Below are positions 50,448-59,216 of a DNA stretch of 64,000 nucleotides, piece after piece; position 1 is the first letter of the stretch; each line of letters starts with the position of its first letter. The stretch is from Gammaproteobacteria bacterium (lineage in GTDB: Bacteria; Pseudomonadota; Gammaproteobacteria; Arenicellales; Arenicellaceae). The DNA lies in NCBI GenBank assembly GCA_013002025.1, contig JABDKW010000005.1, positions 62,001-126,000 on the forward strand, in the 5' to 3' direction. Position numbers and translations under genes: made by a program. A model generated the notes under the pieces. The model was not told the origin of the DNA. It searched no databases and was given only the letters and a program-made list of their open reading frames with translations.

Positions 50448-52007
50448 GTGCATTTATTGAGGTCAAATTCTGAGTCTGATTTTGACTGCGGTTACGCGCG
50501 GTCGCAGCAGGCTTTGGCCGCGCGGGCTTCGCTCAAAGGTGCGCGGTTTGCCGTTGTAAAGATTGCCTTCTCTGTATTGGTATTGCTAGGTAGCTCAAGT
50601 GTTACGGCGCAAACCAAAGAGGCGAACTCCAAAGGATGGACAGTTGATGAAGAGGGCGTAGACGCATCGGCTGCAGGAGTCGAAGTTGTGCCGGACGACT
50701 CTCCTATACAAGCGGACGACTCTCCTCTACAAGAGGCATTGGAAGTGGCTGCACCCGCTGCACCCAGACGAACCGCGACCATTTCAAACCGACAATTGGC
50801 ACGCAATATCGAAAACCAGTTCCGTCAAATTAGCGAAATGCTGCAGAGAGAGGATGCGTTCAGCGCCGATGTGGGCGAACTGTATTTCAGTTACGCTGCG
50901 CTCTTACTGCAGGCAGCTGACTATGAAAAAGCCCGCGATGCTTATGCATACGCTCTACACGTAGAAAAAATCAATAACGGGATATATGCTCTGGAACAGC
51001 GGCCTGCCCTGAGAGGCCTGTTTGACACGATGTTCGCACAGGGTAAGTCTAAAGAGTTTGAAGAGTATCTGAGTCGTATTGTTTGGCTGGAAAATCAAAA
51101 CCCGGAACAGCAAGATACGTATTCATTTGATTTGCTGGTACAGGTCGGAAATTATTTTATCGATGCGTTTATGGTACGACCGATTGCCGGCGAAACAGGT
51201 CGCCAATATCTGGAGAAGGCACAGCGATACCTATCCTTTGCAGTTGCGCGATACGAGCACTTTCCATTAAGCGAAATGTTAATGCCCTACGGTGAAATTG
51301 CATTGGCGAGTACGCTGCAGGCGAAGATGGCAGGGCGAATCAACCGATATACTTCTTATGAGTCGCCGCGTCAGCGCAGTATTAATGATGTTGAGAATGC
51401 TCAACCTAGCGTCAATCATATGGTGCAGTCGTTTACGCGCGCGGATTATTACTTGAAACGATACCTGAAGAAGGCTCGTGAGGAAGACTCCCCGGCGGAT
51501 CAGGCGCGAGCGTTAATCCAATTGGGTGATTTGAACCTGCAATTTAAGCGCGATAGCTCAGCAAGAAAGTATTATGAGCTTGCCTGGAGCGAAGTAGAGA
51601 AACTCCCCGCAGATCACGAACTGCGCCACCAACTCGCAAAACCCGTGACCCTACCAGCCTACTTTTACTCGAAAACTCGCTCCGAGGTTCAACCCAATCG
51701 TCGCTCAAAGCTTGTGCCGATGACATTTGCGGTGAAGTCCACCGGCAAGGTAGGAAAGGTAACCAAGTTTGATAGCGAAGATGAAAATGCCGCATATTTT
51801 TCGCGCGCCCGGCGCGCGGCAAAAAAGCTGACATTTCGTCCCGCGCTTATTGATGGCCAATTAGTAGATGTGGACGAGTTACATCATGATGTCAGAATAT
51901 TTCTTACTGGCCAGCCCCGCACTGAGGCTTCCACGAAGCGGAATAGCGCCACTGGTGAGTCTCAAACTGCGCCCGAAATAAGTGGTGCAACCACTGATGA
52001 GAGTTGA
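50448..52007 (+). CDS. Exported TPR-like protein with TonB C-terminal-like domain
   Basis: The 519-residue protein has a basic N-terminus and hydrophobic segment (about 34-50) with a cleavage-like TAQ before TKE. An acidic Ala/Pro-rich stretch and TPR-like helices follow (about 105-410; YFSYAALLLQAADYEKARDAYAYA, quoted in part: YAALLLQAADYEKARDAY). A domain with the TonB C-terminal pattern lies at about 425-490 (VKSTGKVGKVTKFDSED, then RARRAAKKLTFRPALIDGQ). TonB-like domains contact outer-membrane or periplasmic partners. The start is uncertain (GTG at 50448 or TTG at 50457). It leads a cluster that contains an ExbB-family gene. Confidence 0.6.
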   Translation: MHLLRSNSESDFDCGYARSQQALAARASLKGARFAVVKIAFSVLVLLGSSSVTAQTKEANSKGWTVDEEGVDASAAGVEVVPDDSPIQADDSPLQEALEVAAPAAPRRTATISNRQLARNIENQFRQISEMLQREDAFSADVGELYFSYAALLLQAADYEKARDAYAYALHVEKINNGIYALEQRPALRGLFDTMFAQGKSKEFEEYLSRIVWLENQNPEQQDTYSFDLLVQVGNYFIDAFMVRPIAGETGRQYLEKAQRYLSFAVARYEHFPLSEMLMPYGEIALASTLQAKMAGRINRYTSYESPRQRSINDVENAQPSVNHMVQSFTRADYYLKRYLKKAREEDSPADQARALIQLGDLNLQFKRDSSARKYYELAWSEVEKLPADHELRHQLAKPVTLPAYFYSKTRSEVQPNRRSKLVPMTFAVKSTGKVGKVTKFDSEDENAAYFSRARRAAKKLTFRPALIDGQLVDVDELHHDVRIFLTGQPRTEASTKRNSATGESQTAPEISGATTDES

Positions 52008-52027
52008 TCAAACCTTGATCCGATAAG

Positions 52028-52990
52028 ATGACTATAGAACTCCCCAGAACCCTGCTTAACAGATGCAAGTTCATTGCCGTGTTGGCGGCCGCATTTTTTG
52101 TTGTTGGTTGCCAAACCAGTGGTGGCTCTGGCGGCGGCGTTCCGTCGCCCAGCCCAAGCAAGTCCCCAACCATGCCCTCGCCAGGAGGCGGCGGCGCTCC
52201 GTCGCCGAGTCAGCCGGGCGAACAGTCTGAAGGCGAGCAATCTCAGGGTGAGCAGTCGGGTGGTGAGGGCCAACAGGGGTCATCGCAGAGCGGGTCTGAA
52301 AGTGACAGTACCGCCATTCCAGACGAATGGGAACAAGAGGGTGAAGCAGATGCAGACGGGGACGGCGCGGGAGAAGGCGAAGAGACAGGTGACGCAGAAG
52401 ACGAGAGCCAACCCAGCTTCGAAGAACCTCAAAGTGGTTCTGACGCGGCCGGTGAGACCGCATTTGAGCAGCCGGATTTCGGTGAAGATGGCGGCATGAC
52501 AGAACAAGAAATGAAGGAGCTTGAAAAGGAGCTCGATGAGAGCCTCGGCGACTTTGATGAAGAAATCCAGCGTGAAAAAACCTACGCTGAAGAGCGCGCC
52601 AACGATAACGCCGATGAGGGCACACTGGGTGGCGTGGGCACATTTGAAACCTATGAAGGTGACGGCGAAGGTGCTGCCTCTAAGCGCCAGCGTCAGGCCA
52701 GTTCATCCAGCAACAAGACTGGTCAGGCCAGTGCCAGTAGCAGTTCCGATGCTGATGCTGAGGGCGACGGCGGCGATCCTGGATTGCGTGAGGCAAAGCA
52801 AAGTGATGCCGCCGGAAACGTGGATGATGCGCTCGATGAGGAACTGGCAGAACAGAAAGACGACATACCCGATTTACGGGACAACGATGACATTGTGGCG
52901 CGACAAATCCGCGAAGCGGCTGAGCGCGAAACCGACCCTGAATTGCGAAAAAAGTTATGGGAAGAATATCGCCGCTATAAAAACCAATAA
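52028..52990 (+). CDS. Acidic low-complexity lipoprotein
   Basis: The 320-residue precursor has a lipoprotein signal with lipobox VVGC (C28). The mature protein opens with a Ser/Pro/Gly-rich stretch, then a long Glu/Gly/Gln/Asp-rich region that is strongly acidic and probably disordered, with a predicted helix near 160-195. The last 35 residues are a dense charged helix (ARQIREAAERETDPELRKKL), likely the conserved binding element. No enzyme domain is visible. It is followed 14 bases later by another lipoprotein gene. Confidence 0.7.
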   Translation: MTIELPRTLLNRCKFIAVLAAAFFVVGCQTSGGSGGGVPSPSPSKSPTMPSPGGGGAPSPSQPGEQSEGEQSQGEQSGGEGQQGSSQSGSESDSTAIPDEWEQEGEADADGDGAGEGEETGDAEDESQPSFEEPQSGSDAAGETAFEQPDFGEDGGMTEQEMKELEKELDESLGDFDEEIQREKTYAEERANDNADEGTLGGVGTFETYEGDGEGAASKRQRQASSSSNKTGQASASSSSDADAEGDGGDPGLREAKQSDAAGNVDDALDEELAEQKDDIPDLRDNDDIVARQIREAAERETDPELRKKLWEEYRRYKNQ

Positions 52991-53004
52991 CAAGAGCAGA
53001 GACT

Positions 53005-54270
53005 ATGCAGTTAAAAAACGTTGCGCAACAATCCAGATGGATCCTGATCGTTACCGTCGGGTTAATACTGAGCAGCTGTGCCACATATGAGTACCATGCC
53101 ACCTCCAGCGTGCCTGTATCGAAAGTCTCAAAGCAGGAGTTTGAGGATGCTGCCGAAGAAACGCTGCTGGATGTTGGTCTGACCCTGTTCGATCCCGGCG
53201 TGGACATCATGGATGACGTTAGTGCTGCCTACGCCAATGTTCGCGAGAGCGAGGCGGTCTGGTTCACAGGCTTGCTGAAAAGTGCTTTGGATCGCAGCAG
53301 GGCATGGGGTCAGGTACGCGCGTTACCCACCGATGAACAAATCAGCGACGTCATGGTGACTGGCAAAATAGTCGACTCCAGTGGCGAGGTGCTGGTAATG
53401 GAGGTGGTCGCAACCGATGCCTCCGGGCAAATCTGGTTCGCCAATCAATACAGCGAGCGTGCCAGCGCCTACTCCTACAACCCGGAGATTGATTTACAGC
53501 GTGACCCCTTCCAGAGTTTGTTCAATCGAATTGCTAATGACCTGTTTGACCATCGTGCCACGCTCGATGCCGATTATCTGGTGGCTCTGCGGCACATAGC
53601 ACGCGTCAGATTTGCCCAGCAGTTTGCACCGCAAAGCTTCGACGGTTTCCTGGCGCAGGATGACGATGGCCACTACTACCTGGTTCGTATTCCGGCGCCG
53701 GATGACCCAATGTTGGTGCGGGTAGAAAAAATCCAGGCCCGCAATGCGCTGTTTTTAGATGTAGTACAGGATTATTACCGTGTGTTTACCAAGCGCATGT
53801 CCTCACCATATGATGAGTGGCGCAAGCTGAGCTACAAGGAAGTTGTCTACGAGCGTCAATTAAAGAAAAAAGCCAAGCATGAAAAAATGGCTGGTGTGGC
53901 AGTCATAGTCGTGGGATTGCTGGCCACGCAAAGCAATAGCCGGACATCACGCCTGGGTGGGCATTTTGGGGTTCTGCAGGGGGCTCAATTGTTTCGTAAG
54001 GGTTATCTCACCGAAATTGATGCTTCCTTGCATGCAGAAGCAGTGCGCGAGCTAGGGGAGTCTTTAGAAGCAGAACTTGAACCCAGTGTGATTGATTTGC
54101 AGGATCGTTCGGTAACGCTGTCTGGCACAGTGGCTGAACAGTATAGGGAGTGGCGTCGGATCCTGACCGAGATGTTTGAGGCCGAAGGGGCTTTACAGCG
54201 CGACAGCACCATCCTACCGGTTGACTCGGCGAGTGCGGCTCTAGACGACCTTCGCCCGCGCAAGCAATGA
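53005..54270 (+). CDS. Lipoprotein of unknown function with BON-like C-terminal domain
   Basis: The 421-residue precursor has lipobox LSSC (C25). The mature part contains an alpha/beta region of unknown family (VMVTGKIVDSSGEVLVMEVV), a charged helical segment, a short hydrophobic run (MAGVAVIVVGLLAT, about 295-308), and a C-terminal domain with the pattern IDLQDRSVTLSGTVAEQY that recalls BON domains, which bind envelope surfaces. Its end overlaps the next gene by four bases. Family unknown to me. Confidence 0.65.
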   Translation: MQLKNVAQQSRWILIVTVGLILSSCATYEYHATSSVPVSKVSKQEFEDAAEETLLDVGLTLFDPGVDIMDDVSAAYANVRESEAVWFTGLLKSALDRSRAWGQVRALPTDEQISDVMVTGKIVDSSGEVLVMEVVATDASGQIWFANQYSERASAYSYNPEIDLQRDPFQSLFNRIANDLFDHRATLDADYLVALRHIARVRFAQQFAPQSFDGFLAQDDDGHYYLVRIPAPDDPMLVRVEKIQARNALFLDVVQDYYRVFTKRMSSPYDEWRKLSYKEVVYERQLKKKAKHEKMAGVAVIVVGLLATQSNSRTSRLGGHFGVLQGAQLFRKGYLTEIDASLHAEAVRELGESLEAELEPSVIDLQDRSVTLSGTVAEQYREWRRILTEMFEAEGALQRDSTILPVDSASAALDDLRPRKQ

Positions 54271-55859
54271 GCGACCAGCGTGAGACGTCCAGCAATTTCG
54301 GCCAGAGTATTCAAGCCACCCGGTTTGAAACTCCAGCGCCGCCGGGCAGTAAGCCCGAGGTCGTTGATCGGTTTGCCAAGCCACAGGCACCATGGTGGCA
54401 CTCGCAATTTAATTTGATGATCTGTGTGTTTGTGCTGCTCGCTGTGGCAGCGCTCTTATTCACCCGTTTAACTCCGCCGCCAGAGTTGACAGTTGGAGCG
54501 CCCGATGCCCAGCCAAGCGCCGCTGCTACGGCACCCGCTACACAAGCCGCTCCCTGGGACGAAAGTCGTCGAGCTCAGGCGCGTAGCGATGCGCAAGACA
54601 TTTTATCGGCGTTACTTGCAAGTAAAGAGCGACTGGAGCGGGCAGGTGTGAAGGCATGGGCGCCGGCCAAGTTTGAACAGGCCCTCGCCAAAGCAGAACA
54701 GGGCGATGAGCAATACAAATTGCAGGACTATCAACAGGCACTCGCCAGTTATCAGGCGGCCGCCGATGGGTTGGATGCATTATTCAGCGACATCCCTAAA
54801 CTGGTGGAACGTGAAATTGGCAAAGCGAATGATGCAATTATCGCCGGTAAGTCAGCGCTCGCGACAGCTTCGTTTAAACGGGCACTGGAGCTCGATCAGG
54901 ACAATCTTAGTGCCCTTGAGGGCCTGGCCCGCGAAGAAAAACTGGATGAGGTTTTAGGCCTCAATCAGGCCGCATTGGCTGCCCAGCAACAGCATTTGCA
55001 GGATGACTCGTTGCAGCATCTGCACCGAGCTCAGGAGTTGCTGGAGCAGGCTATCGCCATCGACCCGGCCTACCAAAAATCTAAAGATCTGTTAGCCAAG
55101 GTTAATACGTTGATCACCGACAAACAGTTCCGTAGCGCCATGACCGAGGGGTTCAGCGCGTTATTTGCCGGCCGTTACAGCGCTGCAAACGGCGGGTTTG
55201 CTGACGCGCTTAATGTGCGTCCAGACGACGCGATGGCCAAAATCGCTTATTCACAGTCGCTGGCGGCTAACAAGACCTCATCGTTGCAATCCCTGCTGAA
55301 TAGGGCGGCACGGTTGGAACAAAGTGAGCAATGGCAGGGTGCATTGGCTAACTACGAATCCGTCTTGCAACGCGATGCCAACATGGTGGCGGCGCGGCTC
55401 GGACAGATTAGAAGCCGGGCTAGAGCCGAGTTGGATCGGCAACTCAGAGAGTTGCTTGCTGACCCCCTGGCGTTAAGCAAGAGTGGCCAGGCTAAGCAAG
55501 CGCGCGCGGTGCTGGCCGATGCAAAAGCAATCCGGGATCGGGGGCCGTTGCTGCAAAGTCAGATTGATCAACTGGAAAACGGCATGCAGCTAGCAACCGC
55601 CGAAGTCAAGGTTCGTTTGATTTCCGATCAAAAAACGCAGGTTTCATTGCGTAAGGCAGGTGCCAGCCGCATAGATCTGGGTCGCTTTAGTTCTAGAAAT
55701 TTGGCGCTTCAGCCCGGTCGCTATGTGCTGACTGGCATCCGTCTGGGCTATCAGGACCAGCGTATTGAAATTGAACTGTTGCCGAGCTCCAGTGTGCAGT
55801 CTTTTTCGGTGCGCTGTGATACGCCGGTCAGTAACAGCTTGGCGGTCGGCAAATCATGA
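54267..55859 (+). CDS. Membrane-anchored periplasmic TPR protein with PEGA-like end
   Basis: The 530-residue protein has a cytoplasmic N-terminus of about 48 residues, one membrane helix (about 49-66), and a periplasmic region rich in TPR-like helices (about 100-450; YKLQDYQQALASYQAAADGL, ATASFKRALELDQDN). The C-terminal 80 residues are beta-rich (LALQPGRYVLTGIRLGYQD) and resemble a PEGA-type surface-layer module ending in one cysteine. It overlaps both neighbours by four bases, so it is translated together with the PEGA/FGE-like protein that follows. Confidence 0.7.
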   Translation: MSDQRETSSNFGQSIQATRFETPAPPGSKPEVVDRFAKPQAPWWHSQFNLMICVFVLLAVAALLFTRLTPPPELTVGAPDAQPSAAATAPATQAAPWDESRRAQARSDAQDILSALLASKERLERAGVKAWAPAKFEQALAKAEQGDEQYKLQDYQQALASYQAAADGLDALFSDIPKLVEREIGKANDAIIAGKSALATASFKRALELDQDNLSALEGLAREEKLDEVLGLNQAALAAQQQHLQDDSLQHLHRAQELLEQAIAIDPAYQKSKDLLAKVNTLITDKQFRSAMTEGFSALFAGRYSAANGGFADALNVRPDDAMAKIAYSQSLAANKTSSLQSLLNRAARLEQSEQWQGALANYESVLQRDANMVAARLGQIRSRARAELDRQLRELLADPLALSKSGQAKQARAVLADAKAIRDRGPLLQSQIDQLENGMQLATAEVKVRLISDQKTQVSLRKAGASRIDLGRFSSRNLALQPGRYVLTGIRLGYQDQRIEIELLPSSSVQSFSVRCDTPVSNSLAVGKS

Positions 55860-57976
55860 CCAATCTGGAGCAATTAAAGCCCAATCAACCGATCGAGGCC
55901 GGCAGTTATGAAGTGGCGGGTCAGCGCCAGCAGGCACGGCGCTGGCGTCTCAGTCCAGTGCACTGGTTGTTGTTCGCAGTGGCTTTGCTATGCGTTGCGT
56001 TCATTACCTTCATCACTTTGGCGAGGAGTATTCAGGTCTCCGCAGTTGCAGCGGACTTGTTGGACAGCGAAAACCGAATTCCAGTGGCCGCCAGTGTGGA
56101 GATTTCCAGCACATTGAAATTGCCGATCGGCAATCGCACCATGGTTCTGCCTGGCGATCATCAGGTTAATGTCACGGCCGATGGTTACCACCCGCAAATT
56201 CAGTCATTAACAGTTGGTGCCGAGCGCTACCATCAGTTTGAAGTGCAGTTGCGTCGGCTACCCGGTAATCTGGACGTGGTTCTCCAGCCCAAGGTGCCGG
56301 CCGAATTGATGCTGAATGGCGAACCCTTTGCGCAATTGCCGGGTTTGGTGACAGACATTCCGCCCGGCCAACACCAGATTACTATCGACGCTCCCTTGTA
56401 TCGTGCCGTGAGCCGTGAATTTCTGATCGAAGGGCGCGGCCAGACTCAAAGTCTCGAGGTCACGCTGCAGCCGGCCTGGGCAAATGTCAGTTTTGATAGC
56501 GCACCAGTCGGTGCAACAATTGCCATTGATGGTCAAAAGGTCGGCACTACGCCGCTGCAGATACAGCTTGAAGAAGGTCTCCACGAGTTACGGATTAGTG
56601 CCGATAAATATCAACCCATCGAACGGGAATTTACCGTCACCGCGCAGCAGGATTTGGTGGTTCCCAGCCTTGCGTTACTACCGGCCGACGGCGAGGTAGA
56701 GGTAATTACCGACCCGCCGGAGGCAGCGGTGATTGTCGATGGTGAGTATCGTGGCGTCAGCCCGATGACCTTAACGTTGAGGCCCCGACAGGATACCCGC
56801 CTGCAAGTCTACAAAGGCGGATTCCAACTGCAGGCAACAAGTCTCAATGTGGGGCCCGGTGAACAGCGCACCGAACAGGTAACTCTGCAGCCCGATCTGG
56901 TTAATGTGCAGTTTAGTGTCAGCCCGGCAGATGCGGAAATTATAATTGATGGTGTGTCGCGCGGCCGCGGTAGCCAAACCATTGCACTCACCACATTGCC
57001 ACATGAGATCCGCATTGGTAAACCGGGTTATGTGAGTTATCAGAACCAAATCATACCCAGTAAAGCGAGTCGGCAAATCGTCAGCGTAGACCTGTTAACC
57101 AAAGAGCAATACTACTGGGCAAATATTCCCGACACCTATCAGACGCGCGCCGGCCAGACCATGCGCTTGTTTAAATCGCCGGGCAAAGTCAGCATGGGCT
57201 CATCGCGTCGCGAGCCGGGCCGCCGCAGCAATGAAATAAGCTATACCGCGACACTGAAAAAACATTTCTACGTGAGCGAGCATGAAGTCACCAATAAACA
57301 ATTCAGGGCTTTTCAACCTGCTCATAGCGCCGGCAACTATAAAAAGAAAAGCCTTGATTCAAACAAACACCCGGCGGTTAACGTCAGTTGGCAGAAGGCT
57401 GCCTTATATTGTAATTGGCTGAGTACTCAGGAAGGCCTGGACCCCTTTTACCAGACCACCAAGGGCTTTGTCTCGGGGGCCAACCCGGATGCCAATGGTT
57501 ATCGCCTGTTAACTGAAGTTGAGTGGGCCTGGCTGGCCAGAAACAAATCCGGTGGCGTGCTGTTATATCCCTGGGGTGAGTCCGCCTCGCCGAGTGCGGC
57601 TGAGCCGGTGGGAAACTTTGCCGACAGCAGCGCCGCGAGTCTGGTGGCGTTCTCATTGAGCGACTACAACGATGGTTATGAGGCCTCGGCTCCGGTCGGT
57701 CGCTACCCGCCCAACCATCGCGGCATCTATGACATGGAAGGCAACGCCTCAGAGTGGGTGCACGACTGGTACGGTGCCAAAGGCAACCTCGAGGGCGGTA
57801 AGAAATCCAACTTGGTTGACCCGTTAGGGCCCGAGATCGGTGAGTTTCATGTGGTGCGAGGAGGTAGTTGGGCCAAAGGCCACCTACCTCAATTGCGGCT
57901 CGCCTATCGTGATTTTGGTGCCAAGGGTAAACATGATATTGGCTTTCGAATCGCCCGTTATGCGGGGCCTAAATGA
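55856..57976 (+). CDS. Membrane-anchored PEGA-repeat protein with formylglycine-generating-enzyme-like domain
   Basis: The 706-residue protein has a membrane helix at about 35-57 and then five successive PEGA-like beta modules (about 73-133, 137-205, 209-275, 279-345 and 349-412; for example ATIAIDGQKVGTTPLQIQL). The last 270 residues are a SUMF1/EgtB/PvdO-type domain: GSSRREPGRRSNE, FYVSEHEVTNKQFRAF, PAVNVSWQKAALYCNWLS, YRLLTEVEWAWLAR and VVRGGSWAKG ... IGFRIARY. The paired C-terminal cysteines of true formylglycine-generating enzymes are absent, so it is more likely a binding or structural version, facing the periplasm. Confidence 0.85.
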   Translation: MTNLEQLKPNQPIEAGSYEVAGQRQQARRWRLSPVHWLLFAVALLCVAFITFITLARSIQVSAVAADLLDSENRIPVAASVEISSTLKLPIGNRTMVLPGDHQVNVTADGYHPQIQSLTVGAERYHQFEVQLRRLPGNLDVVLQPKVPAELMLNGEPFAQLPGLVTDIPPGQHQITIDAPLYRAVSREFLIEGRGQTQSLEVTLQPAWANVSFDSAPVGATIAIDGQKVGTTPLQIQLEEGLHELRISADKYQPIEREFTVTAQQDLVVPSLALLPADGEVEVITDPPEAAVIVDGEYRGVSPMTLTLRPRQDTRLQVYKGGFQLQATSLNVGPGEQRTEQVTLQPDLVNVQFSVSPADAEIIIDGVSRGRGSQTIALTTLPHEIRIGKPGYVSYQNQIIPSKASRQIVSVDLLTKEQYYWANIPDTYQTRAGQTMRLFKSPGKVSMGSSRREPGRRSNEISYTATLKKHFYVSEHEVTNKQFRAFQPAHSAGNYKKKSLDSNKHPAVNVSWQKAALYCNWLSTQEGLDPFYQTTKGFVSGANPDANGYRLLTEVEWAWLARNKSGGVLLYPWGESASPSAAEPVGNFADSSAASLVAFSLSDYNDGYEASAPVGRYPPNHRGIYDMEGNASEWVHDWYGAKGNLEGGKKSNLVDPLGPEIGEFHVVRGGSWAKGHLPQLRLAYRDFGAKGKHDIGFRIARYAGPK

Positions 57977-58320
57977 AGCGCACCTACTATTTGATTGTAG
58001 CTGCCTTGTTGCTGCCAGTAGGCTCGCAAGCACAATCGGGTTCCGGCGCTCAAGCTGTCGAGCAACAGTCGGCTGCGCCGCCACAGAGCGCAACGACTGA
58101 TGAGGTGGCTGAAAAATCAGCCGCCCAAGTTAGCGATGCCGGTGACGATGCAGTAAACGAACCGCTTTCACAACCGACGGCCGAGCAGACGCCTCCTGCG
58201 CCCGCCCCAGAACCTGCGCGCAGCGATGACGAAAGCGACAGTGACCCTGCTACCACTGTATTCAAGCCCAGTGAAGATATTTCGGCAGATTTGCCGGTAC
58301 CATTTCCAGTGGATATTTGA
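57973..58320 (+). CDS. Small exported protein of unknown function
   Basis: The 115-residue precursor has a signal peptide (about 1-20, GSQA before QSG) and no lipobox. The mature protein is Ala/Pro/Glu/Ser-rich and probably disordered, but it ends in a distinctive hydrophobic-acidic tail (TVFKPSEDISADLPVPFPVD) that looks like a docking peptide. Its ATG overlaps the stop of the PEGA gene, which argues that it is truly translated with it. An 89-bp gap without clear signals separates it from the ExbB-family gene. Confidence 0.65.
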   Translation: MKRTYYLIVAALLLPVGSQAQSGSGAQAVEQQSAAPPQSATTDEVAEKSAAQVSDAGDDAVNEPLSQPTAEQTPPAPAPEPARSDDESDSDPATTVFKPSEDISADLPVPFPVDI

Positions 58321-58409
58321 TCATGCATCGAATGTCCGAATAATCCCGATTGATAAGTAAACTTAAAAACTAAACAGTCCCAGAATAACGACAACAAATC
58401 GAGACCTAA

Positions 58410-59213
58410 ATGAATTTTCAAAAGTCAGAGTTTTTCCACCAAATCGTAGCGCTACTGCTATCAATACTCGTGGTGCACACGGTGTATGTAGGGCTGGTGA
58501 GGCCCAATGCCGAAGCGGTACTTGCGCAGGAACGGCAGTTGATTGCCGAACAGCAGGCTAGTGGCAACACCGCGCCCATCGAGCGCTCTGCGTGGGTGGT
58601 GCTGAAAGATTATGAGCAGGAATCGTGTTTTATTCTGATGTTATGGGTAATGGCGATCATGGGGCTCAAAGCACAGGGCGTTTTATCACAACGAAAATTG
58701 ATGGCCGGTGATTTATTACATATTGAGGAGGGCCGACGGGTGTTGCCAGAAGATGCGCGTCAGTTGGCTCGGCCCCTGGAGGCCTTACAATTACCGGAGC
58801 GCAATTTTTTGTTGCCCAGAGCACTGCGCAGCGCCCTTAACCGCTACGGCGCGGGTTCATCGATTCAGGACGTAAGCAATGTAGTGCGGGACATCTGCGA
58901 TACCGAGGCTGATCGTCTTGATTCGGAGCTCTCGATGGTGCGTTATATTACCTGGGCAATCCCATCCATTGGTTTTATCGGAACTGTGCGCGGCATTGGC
59001 GCCGCATTGGGCAATGCCCATGAAGCTGTGGCCGGCAATATCGCTGCGGTCACAACTAATCTTGGGGTGGCATTCAACTCCACGTTTGTGGCTTTGTTAA
59101 TCAGTATTCTGATTATGTTTTTGACCCACCAGATTACTCTAATGCAAGAACGCATGGTGCTGGCCGCGCAGGATTATTGTGATCAGAATCTGATTCGGCA
59201 TTTGCAAAGGTAG
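58410..59213 (+). CDS. MotA/TolQ/ExbB family proton-channel subunit
   Basis: The 267-residue protein has four predicted membrane helices (about 11-29, 73-91, 178-199 and 222-240). The MotA_ExbB signature is clear: IPSIGFIGTVRGIGAAL at 184-200, with the GTV turn at 191-193, and VTTNLGVAFNSTFVALL at 214-230. In ExbB, TolQ and MotA these two helices line the ion path and surround the partner's Asp-bearing helix. Partners here appear to be the two VWA proteins encoded just downstream, because no ExbD, TolR or MotB gene is present. It is not tolQ: no tol-pal genes are nearby. Confidence 0.88.
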   Translation: MNFQKSEFFHQIVALLLSILVVHTVYVGLVRPNAEAVLAQERQLIAEQQASGNTAPIERSAWVVLKDYEQESCFILMLWVMAIMGLKAQGVLSQRKLMAGDLLHIEEGRRVLPEDARQLARPLEALQLPERNFLLPRALRSALNRYGAGSSIQDVSNVVRDICDTEADRLDSELSMVRYITWAIPSIGFIGTVRGIGAALGNAHEAVAGNIAAVTTNLGVAFNSTFVALLISILIMFLTHQITLMQERMVLAAQDYCDQNLIRHLQR

Positions 59214-59216
59214 GTA

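Noticed and set aside
52071-52643. 190-codon frame opposite the acidic lipoprotein gene
   Set aside because: It is an antisense shadow of low-complexity sequence and has no recognisable domain.
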